Assembly: GCA_947507155.1 (NCBI GenBank)
Contig: CANNOC010000007.1
Coordinates: 30,960-94,959, forward strand
DNA from: an uncultured Collinsella sp.
Lineage (GTDB): Bacteria; Actinomycetota; Coriobacteriia; Coriobacteriales; Coriobacteriaceae
Reading direction: 5' to 3'
DNA length: 64,000 nucleotides
The stretch's first letter is position 1, and the number at the start of each line of letters is the position of its first letter. This document shows, in pieces, positions 8,550-16,180 of the stretch. Made by a program: the position numbers and the translations under genes. The notes under the pieces were generated by a model, which made no database searches, had not been told where the DNA came from, and saw nothing but the letters and a program-made list of their open reading frames with translations.

Positions 8550-9494
8550 ATGACAACCAAGTACACCGACGCGCCACGCACGCGCGTCATGACGCCGGCA
8601 TCGCTCAACAACGGCGTGCACGAGAACCATTCCATCGGACAGACCATGGCCATCGCGCCCAAAAAGGGCCTGTTTGACGACATTTCCATTCCCCAGATCA
8701 TCGCCGGCGCCGCAGCTGCCGCCACGAGCGTTGCGCTTGCTTCCAAGATTGGTATTGCCGGATCGGTGATCGGCGCCGCCGTGAGCTCGGTCATCACCGT
8801 TGTGTCCTCGCAGGTCTACCGCCACTTTATCTCTGCCAGCGCCGAAGCCATCAAAGGTACGCACGCCGCCGTCGACTACCCTGCCGGCGCCTACGAGCCC
8901 GTTGAGTTTAATGCCGAGGAGCACCTGGGCGGCGCCGCGACTACGCAGGAGATGCGCCAGATTGCGGGGCGCGCGACCACGGCCCGCGTCGCCCCTGATA
9001 GCCTGCGCGCCAAGGCGGCGGCAGAGCGCAGTCAGACGCAAAAGAAGGTCATCGTCTTCTCGATCGCCATCGCCATTGTCGCGGTCATCGCCTGCGCCGG
9101 CGCCATCCTTATCACCACCGCCGGTGAGGGTCTGGGTGAGCGCCCCGAGCCAATCCTTTCGTCGCATACGACCGAGCACGACGCGGATAGCTCAGGTCAA
9201 TCGCAAAGCCAGCAGGACGACCCGCAGGGCACCTCCGCATCCACTGACTCGTCATCGAACACCCCCAATCAATCGCAGGACGTCGATTCCTCTGCGAACA
9301 ACAGCGACACGCAATCCGGCACGACCGACTCAAGCCAAACGACCGACGGCTCTCAACCGAGCACGGGCGACCAGACGAGCGGCAATACATCGGGCACGGG
9401 ATCTACCGACAACAGCAGCACTAACAGCTCGGGCGGAACCGCGTCCGGCACGGCATCTGACAGCTCGAGCCAAGGCACGACGTCGGGCAACTAA
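8550..9494 (+). CDS. Membrane protein with Ser/Thr/Gln/Asn-rich tail, function unknown
   Basis: A 314-residue protein not assignable to a known family. Residues about 47-85 form an Ala/Val-rich hydrophobic stretch with small residues (GIAGSVIGAAVSSVITVV), and about 168-190 a clear transmembrane helix after a basic KK. From about residue 200 to the end the sequence is low complexity, almost only Ser, Thr, Gln, Asn, Asp and Gly, as in extracellular wall-spanning linkers. The start at 8550 has GGGAGG seven bases upstream; an in-frame start at 8454 has no ribosome site. Topology would place the tail outside the cell. It is followed by a terminator and stands alone. Confidence 0.7.
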   Translation: MTTKYTDAPRTRVMTPASLNNGVHENHSIGQTMAIAPKKGLFDDISIPQIIAGAAAAATSVALASKIGIAGSVIGAAVSSVITVVSSQVYRHFISASAEAIKGTHAAVDYPAGAYEPVEFNAEEHLGGAATTQEMRQIAGRATTARVAPDSLRAKAAAERSQTQKKVIVFSIAIAIVAVIACAGAILITTAGEGLGERPEPILSSHTTEHDADSSGQSQSQQDDPQGTSASTDSSSNTPNQSQDVDSSANNSDTQSGTTDSSQTTDGSQPSTGDQTSGNTSGTGSTDNSSTNSSGGTASGTASDSSSQGTTSGN

Positions 9495-9528
9495 GCACGT
9501 TTGCCCCTCATAGATAATCGACCTGTAT

Positions 9529-9566
9529 AACGGGCGCGAACCGGCAACGGTCGCGCCCGTTTGCCT
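9529..9566 (+). terminator. Probable terminator
   Basis: An 11-pair hairpin (9529-9539 with 9551-9561, core CGGGCGCGA) is followed by TTTGCCTT, 34 bases after the stop of the Ser/Thr-rich membrane protein gene. The T tract is short. Confidence 0.6.
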
Positions 9567-9632
9567 TGGGCGCCGAGGTAGCAAGCCCCGCGCGATGGTA
9601 AGATGCTTTGGTGTGTAAAGAGGAGATTTGCC

Positions 9633-10940
9633 ATGAGCAAGACAATAGTTAGGCCCACGCTATCGCTGGGCAACCACATCTTTCTGTATCGCCTGCTGCG
9701 CGATGCAATCGGATGCGGCAAGCAAACGTTTATGACGCAGGTCGAGGAGGCACTCGCCGCTGGTGACATGGCCGCTTATGACCTGGGCTTCGAGTCCACG
9801 CGCGAGTTGCTCGAGGAGCTCGACGACTGCATTAAGCTGACCGTCTTTAAGGGCGGTCGCCTGTATGCCACCGTCATCGCCAACGATGCCTGGGATGCCG
9901 CCCTTGCCAAGGGCGAGGACAAGCCCAAGGCAGCCAAGGGTGCCAAGCAGTCCTACAAAAAGAAAAAGCGCGGCGAGAAGGACTTCAAGGCCGTGCGCCC
10001 CAAGCACGTTAAGCGCGCCGAGCCCAAGCCCGTGGCCGAAGTCGCTCCGGAGCCCGAGCCCGAGCCCGAGATCGAAGCCGCTATTGAGGTAACAGCAGAA
10101 GCCGAAACCGAAATCACTGCCACGACCGATCCCGAAGTCATATCCGAGCAGGAAGCCACTGCGGAACTCAACGAGGCTCCCAAGTCGACAACCGAAGAAG
10201 CCACTGACCAGCCCGAGACGCCTGCGTTCCAAAACAGCGATGTCTTTGGCGACGAGCCCGAGGACGATCAGCCCGACGAGTCCGCCGATCAAGGCGCTAC
10301 CGAGTCGACGCCGGAGCCCGAGACGCCGCAGCCCGCCATCTCGCTCACGGTCGTCTATGACCCCGAGAACGCAAACGCCGGCATAACCACCATGGCATCC
10401 ACGCCCATCGAGGCAAAGTCGAGCGTCGAGAACGAGAACGCGACGCAGGCTGAGGTTGAAACTGCAGCTGCAGACGCACCCGTCACCGAGGAGCCCGCAG
10501 ATTCCACGATCACGCCGGAAGCGACGCTGGAGCCCGCACCCGTCATCGAATCCGTGCCCGCCTCTGCTTGCGACCGAATTCCCGCACCGGCACCGGCTTC
10601 GGTACCCGCAGCGGCCCCAACCCCCGCACCTGCAGCGCCCGCCATCCCCGAGGACTTCCCCGTCGATTTCGCAACCGAAGTCTTCTGCCCCGGCCCGCTT
10701 CTGCACCAGCTGTCGACCTATCTCCCCTACGGTGCCGACACCCTCGGCATCGTCGGCGAGTACTACTGGATCGCCCGCGAACGCGGCACCATCGAGGCCG
10801 CGCGAAACCGCGCAATCTTCCCCCTGCGCTACACGCAGGCCGGCGAGCGCCGCGAGGTTGCCGTGCGCATCCGCCGCAACACCGCCGGCGGCCTCGGAGC
10901 CGCCTGGGTCATCGATAAAGTCGAAGAACCCGAGCAGTAA
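9633..10940 (+). CDS. Three-part protein with Pro/Glu/Ala-rich middle, function unknown
   Basis: A 435-residue protein that I do not recognise. Residues 1-95 look like a compact domain (FLYRLLRDAIGCGKQTF then LGFESTRELLEELDDCIKL, then KGGRLYATVIAN), with a pattern like a winged helix; this is a weak impression only. Residues about 95-130 are strongly basic (KKKKRGEKDFK). Residues about 130-340 are low complexity, rich in Pro, Glu, Ala and Thr. The last 95 residues (EDFPVDFATEVFCPGPLLHQ onward) form a second conserved-looking domain ending in VIDKVEEPEQ. The start at 9633 has GAGGAG well placed. No signal peptide or membrane segment. A basic patch and helical head could suggest nucleic-acid binding, but this is inference. 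Confidence 0.65.
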   Translation: MSKTIVRPTLSLGNHIFLYRLLRDAIGCGKQTFMTQVEEALAAGDMAAYDLGFESTRELLEELDDCIKLTVFKGGRLYATVIANDAWDAALAKGEDKPKAAKGAKQSYKKKKRGEKDFKAVRPKHVKRAEPKPVAEVAPEPEPEPEIEAAIEVTAEAETEITATTDPEVISEQEATAELNEAPKSTTEEATDQPETPAFQNSDVFGDEPEDDQPDESADQGATESTPEPETPQPAISLTVVYDPENANAGITTMASTPIEAKSSVENENATQAEVETAAADAPVTEEPADSTITPEATLEPAPVIESVPASACDRIPAPAPASVPAAAPTPAPAAPAIPEDFPVDFATEVFCPGPLLHQLSTYLPYGADTLGIVGEYYWIARERGTIEAARNRAIFPLRYTQAGERREVAVRIRRNTAGGLGAAWVIDKVEEPEQ

Positions 10941-10944
10941 CGAC

Positions 10945-10987
10945 AAACGGCTCAAATCCAAATCAGGATTTGAGCCGTTTTTATTTG
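10945..10987 (+). terminator. Strong intrinsic terminator
   Basis: A perfect 15-pair stem (10945-10959 with 10966-10980) is followed by TTATTTG, directly after the stop of the three-part protein gene. Confidence 0.88.
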
Positions 10988-11001
10988 TTGATGTTGCGTA
11001 A

Positions 11002-11152
11002 CCAACAGCGAGCGGGCCGCAAGTGCCCCAGGTTGCCGTGAAAGAGGAGCGACGCGTACTTCGGTACGCGAGCGACGGCTTGAACGGCAAGATGGGGTGC
11101 TTGCGGCCCGCGCAGCGTCGAGCAGTTACGCGGTTTGGAAAACCGCGTAACA
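11002..11152 (+). repeat. Structured intergenic element, copy 2 (candidate RNA, plus strand)
   Basis: Type copy of the three-member family. Outer stem 11012-11023 with 11100-11111 (12 Watson-Crick pairs), two adjacent G-U pairs, CCCCA with TGGGG, a GG/GA mismatch (11031-11032 with 11091-11092), inner stem TTGCCGT with ACGGCAA, conserved strand GAAAGAGGAG, a seven-pair hairpin capped by C(TTCG)G at 11059-11064, and conserved strand GACGGCTTGA. Downstream come GCAGCGTCGA and an ACGCGGTTT hairpin. The UUCG loop and the G-U pairs hold only on the plus strand. It lies between a terminator and the ettA 3' end. Confidence 0.7.
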
Positions 11153-11154
11153 AT

Positions 11155-12834
11155 CTAGTCGCGCGTCAGCTTGCGGTGAATACGATGCGGCTGGGCTGCG
11201 TCCTCGCCCAGGCGCTCGATGCGGTTGGCCTGATAGGCCTCGAAGTTGCCCTCAAACCAATACCAGTTGCCCGGATTCTCGTCGGTGCCCTCCCACGCCA
11301 GGATGTGCGTGGCAACGCGGTCCAGGAACATACGGTCGTGGCTAATGACCACCGAACAGCCCGGGAACTCGAGCAGCGCCGCCTCGAGCGAGGACAGCGT
11401 CTCGACGTCGAGGTCGTTCGTGGGCTCGTCGAGGAGCAGCAGGTTGCCGCCCTGCTTGAGCGTAAGTGCCAGGTTCAGACGGTTGCGCTCGCCACCGGAG
11501 AGCACGCCGGCGCGCTTCTGCTGGTCCTGGCCCTTAAAGCCAAAGCTCGCCACATAAGCGCGGCTCGGAACCTCGGTCTCGCCGACCATCATGTGGTCCA
11601 GGCCGTCCGAGACGACCTCCCATAGGTTCTTGTCGGGGTCGATGCCGGAACGGTTCTGGTCGACGTAAGAGATCTTGACGGTCTCGCCCACCTCGAGCTC
11701 GCCCGAAGTCAGCGGCTCCAGACCCACAATCGTCTTGAACAGTGTGGTCTTGCCCACGCCGTTGGGACCGATCACGCCCACGATGCCGTTGCGCGGCAGG
11801 GTGAACGAAAGGTCATCGATGAGCACGCGGCCATCGAACTCCTTGTGCAGATGATGGGCCTCGAGCACCTTGTTGCCCAAACGCGGGCCCACAGGGATGC
11901 GGATGTCGGTCCAGTCGAGCTTCTGGCTTGCGCGGGCCTCGGCCTCCATCTCCTCGTAGCGAGCAAGACGGGCCTTGTTCTTTGCCTGGCGAGCCTTGGG
12001 CGAGCTGCGTACCCACTCGAGCTCGGCCTCCATCCGCTTGGCGAGCTTGGCGTCACGGTTGCCCTGAGCCTCGATACGCGCGGCCTTGGTCTCCAGATAC
12101 GTTGAGTAGTTGCCCTTGTAGGGATAAAGGTGACCGCGGTCAACCTCGCAGATCCACTCGGCAACGTTATCCAGGAAGTAGCGATCGTGCGTAACGGCAA
12201 GCACCGCGCCCTGGTAGTTGTGCAGGAAGTGTTCGAGCCACAGGATCGACTCGGCGTCCAGGTGGTTCGTGGGCTCGTCGAGCAGCAGCAGGTCGGGAGC
12301 CTCGAGCAGCAGCTTGCACAGGGCCACGCGACGACGCTCGCCGCCGGAAAGCACGTTGACCGGCATGTCGGAATCGGGCAGCTGCAGGGCGTCCATGGCC
12401 TGGCCGAGCTTGGAATCGATATCCCAGCCGTCGGCGGCGTCGATCTCGTCCTGGAGCTTGCCCATCTCGGCCATGAGGGCGTCCATGTCGCAATCCGGGT
12501 CGCACATCTCCTCGCCGATCTTATTGAAGCGATCGACCTTGGCGATCATATCACCAAACGCCATGCGCACGTTCTCGATGACGGTCTTGTCGTCATCGAG
12601 CGGCGGCTCCTGCTGCAGGATGCCCACAGTGTAGCCGGGGGTGAGCCTGGCATCGCCGTTGGAGACCTCCTCGATGCCGGCCATGATCTTGAGCAGGGTC
12701 GACTTGCCCATGCCGTTGGGACCCACAACGCCGATCTTGGCACCGGGGTAGAAGCTCAGGGTCACGTCGTCAAGGATCACCTTGTCGCCATGGGCCTTGC
12801 GAGCCTGATACATCTGGTAGATAAACTCCGCCAT
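11155..12834 (-). CDS. ettA: Energy-dependent translational throttle protein, ABC-F ATPase
   Basis: A 559-residue ABC-F protein with two ATP-binding domains and no membrane segments, which binds the ribosomal E site and couples translation to ATP/ADP level in characterised homologues. The first Walker A is GPNGMGKS at residues 38-45 with signature LSGGERRRV, the second GPNGVGKT with LSGGERNRL; both Walker B motifs read LLLLDEPTN. The inter-domain linker is helical and basic (SSPKARQAKNKARLARYEEM), and the first domain has the long arm insertion, features of EttA rather than the shorter resistance-type ABC-F. Length matches EttA (about 555). It ends directly beside structured element copy 2. 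Confidence 0.93.
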   Translation of the reverse strand: MAEFIYQMYQARKAHGDKVILDDVTLSFYPGAKIGVVGPNGMGKSTLLKIMAGIEEVSNGDARLTPGYTVGILQQEPPLDDDKTVIENVRMAFGDMIAKVDRFNKIGEEMCDPDCDMDALMAEMGKLQDEIDAADGWDIDSKLGQAMDALQLPDSDMPVNVLSGGERRRVALCKLLLEAPDLLLLDEPTNHLDAESILWLEHFLHNYQGAVLAVTHDRYFLDNVAEWICEVDRGHLYPYKGNYSTYLETKAARIEAQGNRDAKLAKRMEAELEWVRSSPKARQAKNKARLARYEEMEAEARASQKLDWTDIRIPVGPRLGNKVLEAHHLHKEFDGRVLIDDLSFTLPRNGIVGVIGPNGVGKTTLFKTIVGLEPLTSGELEVGETVKISYVDQNRSGIDPDKNLWEVVSDGLDHMMVGETEVPSRAYVASFGFKGQDQQKRAGVLSGGERNRLNLALTLKQGGNLLLLDEPTNDLDVETLSSLEAALLEFPGCSVVISHDRMFLDRVATHILAWEGTDENPGNWYWFEGNFEAYQANRIERLGEDAAQPHRIHRKLTRD

Positions 12835-12928
12835 ATGCCTGTTTTATCCTTTCTACCTGCTGTTTTCCTATTCTTGTTTCGCTTTAGTGGAAACGAAATG
12901 GAAAAACCAGCTCTGAAACGTAACGAAA

Positions 12929-12977
12929 TAGGGGCATGGTTGCCCATACCCCCTAATACTACCTGGGAAAAGTTCCC
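12929..12977 (-). terminator. Two small hairpins after the sdpI-like gene, possible weak terminator
   Basis: Hairpin AGGGG..ATGG/CCAT..CCCCT at 12930-12954 and GGGAA-AAG-TTCCC at 12965-12977 lie between the sdpI-like stop and ettA. There is only a short T tract on the minus strand. The rest of 12835-13019 holds no gene that I can see; it must contain the ettA promoter, not identified. Confidence 0.3.
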
Positions 12978-13019
12978 CCGGAACATACTATGAACTGCGT
13001 ACGCTAGTTTTCCGCAACC

Positions 13020-13724
13020 TTAGCGAGCGGCTCGCTGCGATTTGCGCCACAGCAGATACGAGTAGACGTAGACGGCTCCAACCGAACCAAACGCCAGAAC
13101 CGCAATCACCGCGGCGACGACTTCACTCGAAAGCACGCTACCCGCCACGCCCATCACAATCAGGCCAAAGCCCAGCACCATAAAGCAGGCACCGCCAAAG
13201 CGCTGCGTACGGCGCCAGTTCTCGGGATTGGCAAGCGCCCAAGGCGTCTTGATACCGAGCGTATAGTTCTGCTTCACACGCGGCAAGTAGTTGCCTACGC
13301 CGATGAACAGCAAACCGACAACACCGGAAATCAGCACGTTAACCGAACCGACCGCCGGCACCACGCCCCAGACCGTAAGCTCTCCCAGCCAGCTTATGGC
13401 GCACATGAACAAGGTGAAGGCGATTACGAAGCCCTGATAGAACTTGCCCGAGGTTCGATATGCCTCACCTTTGGGATCGATGCGCGGCACCACGCAGAAC
13501 ATTGCGAGAAGCACCAGAGGCAGCACGCCGAGCGCGGAGGCCATCCAGCTGGGACCCCAACCGTCGACGGCTCCGTTCGCGCCCCAGTGCGTGGGAATCT
13601 GCCCAGGCAAGCTCGGCATCACCATGAGGTGCGCTACGACATTGGCGACGCACAGAGCGATCAGCGCAATCCACACACGCCGCGATACCCCCGTGGCGTG
13701 AATGCCCTTGTTTTCGTTATTCAT
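13020..13724 (-). CDS. SdpI-family membrane protein (DUF1648 plus SdpI domains)
   Basis: A 234-residue protein with about six or seven hydrophobic helices. The N-terminal DUF1648 part has the family segment MPSLPGQIPTHWGANGAVDGW (read from about residue 35), and the C-terminal SdpI part has NYLPRVKQNYTLGIKTPWAL and NPENWRRTQRFGG. In Bacillus, SdpI is the immunity protein to the SdpC toxin and also sequesters the repressor SdpR. Here the ATG at 13724 overlaps the stop of the upstream ArsR-type gene by eight bases, so the two are translationally coupled. No toxin gene resembling sdpC is nearby, so the role may be signalling or general immunity; that is inference. Confidence 0.85.
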   Translation of the reverse strand: MNNENKGIHATGVSRRVWIALIALCVANVVAHLMVMPSLPGQIPTHWGANGAVDGWGPSWMASALGVLPLVLLAMFCVVPRIDPKGEAYRTSGKFYQGFVIAFTLFMCAISWLGELTVWGVVPAVGSVNVLISGVVGLLFIGVGNYLPRVKQNYTLGIKTPWALANPENWRRTQRFGGACFMVLGFGLIVMGVAGSVLSSEVVAAVIAVLAFGSVGAVYVYSYLLWRKSQRAAR

Positions 13725-13995
13725 CCTTATCACCTTCCGTGTTTGTAAAGCCCATAAACCAACCGATCAAGTCCTGCATGACGGTGGTGTTTAAGCTGTA
13801 AACGATGTTTTGGCCATGACGTTCGTCGGTCACCAACCCGGCGTTTTTGAGCGTCGCCAAGTGATGGCTCAGCGACGGCTTACTGATATCGAAATGCTCG
13901 GCAAGCTCCCCCGCCGTGCAATTGCCCTCGCGCAGCAACTCCAAAATGCGCCGTCGCGTTGGATCGGCAAGCGCCTTAAAGCCCTCTCCCGGCAT
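13717..13995 (-). CDS. ArsR/SmtB-family repressor (SdpR-like)
   Basis: A 92-residue winged-helix repressor. The sequence FKALADPTRRRILELL opens helix 1-2, followed by a recognition region ISKPSLSHHLATLKNAGLV and the wing DERHGQNIVYSLN. No cysteine metal-sensor motif of the ArsR/CadC type is present, which fits SdpR, whose activity is controlled by its membrane partner. The ATG at 13995 has AGGAGG four bases upstream; two upstream ATGs lie within that site and are rejected. It is the first gene of a two-gene unit with the sdpI-like gene. An inverted repeat over its own -35 box suggests autorepression. Confidence 0.88.
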   Translation of the reverse strand: MPGEGFKALADPTRRRILELLREGNCTAGELAEHFDISKPSLSHHLATLKNAGLVTDERHGQNIVYSLNTTVMQDLIGWFMGFTNTEGDKDE

Positions 13996-14029
13996 AAGAC
14001 CTCCTCTCATCATCTCTCATGACGCGCAC

Positions 14030-14067
14030 ACTATACTCGATATTTAGATGTTTGTCTAATTATCTAA
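14030..14067 (-). promoter_or_regulatory. Promoter and operator of the sdpR-sdpI unit
   Basis: On the minus strand TAGACA (14053-14058) and TATAGT (14030-14035) are separated by exactly 17 bases, each five of six to consensus. The inverted repeat TTAGAT..ATCTAA (14044-14067) covers the -35 box, where a repressor would block polymerase. Confidence 0.72.
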
Positions 14068-14161
14068 TACAGGAACATCTATAGAACATTCGTTCGTATT
14101 TAGCTACAATGGAAGTTGAAGCAGATGGGCCAGCTCCCTCTACCCGAGAAGGAGATGGACT

Positions 14162-14248
14162 ATGAGTATTGACGATGTCCTGACGTTGTTATTGCTTGTA
14201 ATCGCGGCTGTGGAGCTCGGCATCCACATTGGAGGTCGAATGAAATAG
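14162..14248 (+). CDS. 28-residue hydrophobic peptide, candidate holin-like/type I toxin
   Basis: An ORF of 28 codons beginning MSIDDVLTLLLLVIAAVELG, with a basic C-terminus (GRMK). It has a good ribosome site (GAAGGAG, about seven bases upstream) and one transmembrane helix. Length, N-terminal MSxxxxL start, single helix and charged tail resemble the putative holin-like toxins (TxpA/BsrG-type) of Firmicutes type I toxin-antitoxin loci. Directly after the stop are two hairpins, an arrangement also seen downstream of such toxins. No antisense RNA promoter could be fixed. It could instead be a harmless small membrane peptide. It lies alone between the sdpR promoter and tcdA. Confidence 0.5.
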   Translation: MSIDDVLTLLLLVIAAVELGIHIGGRMK

Positions 14249-14340
14249 CCGCCCCCGCGTAATGCGAAGACGGCCACTTCTCACGCCATAAACGTGTTTC
14301 GGAGTTGGCCAACCCGCTGCAACGGGTGCCATCTGCTTCA
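14249..14340 (+). other. Structured region after the small hydrophobic ORF
   Basis: Starts with CCGCCCCCGCG immediately after the stop and contains a hairpin AACCCG-CTGCAA-CGGGT (about 14309-14324) inside GTTGGCC..GGTGCCA. This could be a terminator or the target of an antisense RNA. The stretch 14341-14454 holds no recognisable gene and probably carries the tcdA promoter. Confidence 0.35.
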
Positions 14341-14454
14341 ATCTTATGCGAATCCCGATCCCATTTCAACAAGCCCAAGGGCTCAAATGGAATCGCAATA
14401 ATACCTATAATGGCGATAGCTAAAACACGACCGACTCCCCATCGGAGGATATCT

Positions 14455-15252
14455 ATGACCGAGACCACAGCCGCAGCCGCCATCGAGACACGCGACACCA
14501 AGCTCGAGATTATCATGGGCCGCGAGGCACTCGATAAGCTCGCCGATGCTACGGTGCTAGTGCTCGGCTGCGGAGGCGTGGGCTCCAACTGCTGCGAGGC
14601 ACTCGCCCGCGGCGGCATTGGTCATTTCGTCATTCTGGATAAGGACATCATCGCGCCCAGCAATATCAATCGCCAGGCCATCGCCTTTCACAGCACCGTC
14701 GGCAAGCGCAAGGTTGACGTGATGGAGGCCATGATCCACGACATCAATCCCGCCGCCACCGTCATCAAGCGCACCGAATACTTGCTGAGCGACAACATCG
14801 ATGATTTCTTCGCGAGCGTTTTGGAGCAGACGGACGGCAAGCTCGACTACGTCGTCGACGCCATCGACACCATCTCGGCCAAGCTCACCATTGCCAAATA
14901 CGCTCAGGACCACGGCATTCGTTTGGTTAGCTCCATGGGCGGGGCCAACAAGCTCCATCCCGAGTGCCTCCGCTTTGCCGACATCTTCGATACGGTGCGT
15001 GACCCCATGAGCCGCATTATGCGCAAAGAATGCAAGAAGCGCGGAATCAAGAGCCTGCATGTACTGTTTAGCTGCGAGGAATCGGTTAAGACACAGCCCC
15101 GCGATCCTTCCAACATCCACGAGCGCACCGAGCTGGGAACCGCCAGCTTTATGCCGCCCATCATGGGCCAGATGATCGCCGGCGAGGTTATCCGCCAGAT
15201 CAGTGGCCGCGGTACCGAGCGCGTGCGCGCCGATGGCCAGCGCCTGGACTAG
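14455..15252 (+). CDS. tcdA: tRNA threonylcarbamoyladenosine dehydratase (ThiF/E1-like)
   Basis: A 265-residue ThiF-superfamily protein of the TcdA (CsdL/YgdL) type, which uses ATP to cyclise threonylcarbamoyl-adenosine at tRNA position 37 in ANN-decoding tRNAs. The nucleotide-binding motif GCGGVGSN is at residues 38-45, followed by DKDIIAPSNINRQ with the conserved arginine/glutamine, then KRTEYLL and YVVDAIDTISAK. A C-terminal segment (MPPIMGQMIAGEVIRQISG) is the family hallmark. The ATG at 14455 has GGAGG six bases upstream; in-frame upstream sequence is not protein-like. It precedes tatD by 14 bases, so both are probably one transcript. Confidence 0.9.
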   Translation: MTETTAAAAIETRDTKLEIIMGREALDKLADATVLVLGCGGVGSNCCEALARGGIGHFVILDKDIIAPSNINRQAIAFHSTVGKRKVDVMEAMIHDINPAATVIKRTEYLLSDNIDDFFASVLEQTDGKLDYVVDAIDTISAKLTIAKYAQDHGIRLVSSMGGANKLHPECLRFADIFDTVRDPMSRIMRKECKKRGIKSLHVLFSCEESVKTQPRDPSNIHERTELGTASFMPPIMGQMIAGEVIRQISGRGTERVRADGQRLD

Positions 15253-15266
15253 CGGAGCGCGCCGAG

Positions 15267-16058
15267 ATGGAGCCCCGATTATTTGATGCACACTGCCATC
15301 TTGATTTAATGGCTCACCCGGACGCCGTTGCCGATGAGGCAACGGCGCTGGGCTTGGGTCTATTTGATTGCGGCGTCGATCCACGCGACTTCGCTAACGC
15401 ACATGGACGAACCCGTCGCCCTCCTACCGTCATCAAGGGCATCGGCCTCCATCCCTGGTGGCTCGCCGACGAGCGATGCGGCAACGCAGAAATTGACCTA
15501 CTCTGCCAAATTGCCGCGCAAGAACGTTTTGTTGGCGAGGTCGGGCTCGACTTTTCCGCTCGTTTTGCCGGAAGTGAGCCGCTACAAATACAGGCATTTG
15601 ACCGGCTCTGCGATACACTCGTGCAGTGCCCTCTTGCCGGGCGCGTGATATCAATTCACGCCGTTCGTTCAGCAGGAGCCGCACTGGACGTCCTCGAATC
15701 GCATGGACTACTCATCCCAAACTCCGACTCCCCCGTTATCATCTTCCACTGGTTTAGCGGCACTTCGGACGAACTCGTCCGCGCGCGTAATGCGGGCTGC
15801 TATTTTTCCGTCAACGAACGCATGCTCGCCACCAAGCGCGGTCGCGAATATGCCCGACAGATTCCACTCGACCGTCTACTGCTCGAGACCGATGCGCCAG
15901 CCGAACCAAACATAGAGACAAGCGCGCAGTCGCTCATCAAATCGCTCACAAGGACCTCGATGCGCATTGCCTCACTCAAAAACTGTGACGCAAAGCGCAT
16001 CGAGTCGGCAGTTTTAGCAAATGCGCACTATGTTTTTGACCTTCGCTGCCTTCGCTAA
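15267..16058 (+). CDS. tatD: TatD-family metal-dependent hydrolase
   Basis: A 263-residue TIM-barrel hydrolase of the TatD nuclease family. The first metal-binding motif FDAHCHLD (H-x-H) is at residues 6-13, a catalytic glutamate in VGEVGLDF near 90, a histidine in ISIHAVRS and another in IIFHWFSG, and the final LLLETDAPAE near residue 208. Characterised relatives are 3'-5' DNA exonucleases or deacylases for D-aminoacyl-tRNA. Sequence is somewhat diverged from E. coli TatD, with a shorter middle. Start ATG has GGAGCG upstream and lies 14 bases after tcdA. Confidence 0.85.
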   Translation: MEPRLFDAHCHLDLMAHPDAVADEATALGLGLFDCGVDPRDFANAHGRTRRPPTVIKGIGLHPWWLADERCGNAEIDLLCQIAAQERFVGEVGLDFSARFAGSEPLQIQAFDRLCDTLVQCPLAGRVISIHAVRSAGAALDVLESHGLLIPNSDSPVIIFHWFSGTSDELVRARNAGCYFSVNERMLATKRGREYARQIPLDRLLLETDAPAEPNIETSAQSLIKSLTRTSMRIASLKNCDAKRIESAVLANAHYVFDLRCLR

Positions 16059-16068
16059 CCCCTAGTGG

Positions 16069-16134
16069 GCAAAAATGCTAAATATGAGTACTGTTACCGG
16101 AATGGATACATTACTCATATTTGGCATGTTTTGC
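16069..16134. repeat. Long AT-rich hairpin
   Basis: The arms 16069-16090 and 16112-16134 pair over about 21 positions with one bulge and one wobble (AAATATGAGTA with TACTCATATTT), around a 21-base loop. It lies in the convergent space between tatD and frlD. There is no T run, so a plain terminator is unlikely; a dispersed palindromic repeat is more likely. Confidence 0.5.
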
Positions 16135-16140
16135 ACACGA

Positions 16141-16174
16141 GGTCCCGGGGAGGATCCTGCACCTCCCCGGGACC
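16141..16174. terminator. GC hairpin between convergent genes
   Basis: A perfect 13-pair stem (16141-16153 with 16162-16174, core TCCCGGGGAGG) sits between tatD and the end of frlD. No T tract follows on either strand, so it is called a terminator only by position. Confidence 0.45.
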
Positions 16175-16180
16175 GCTCGG

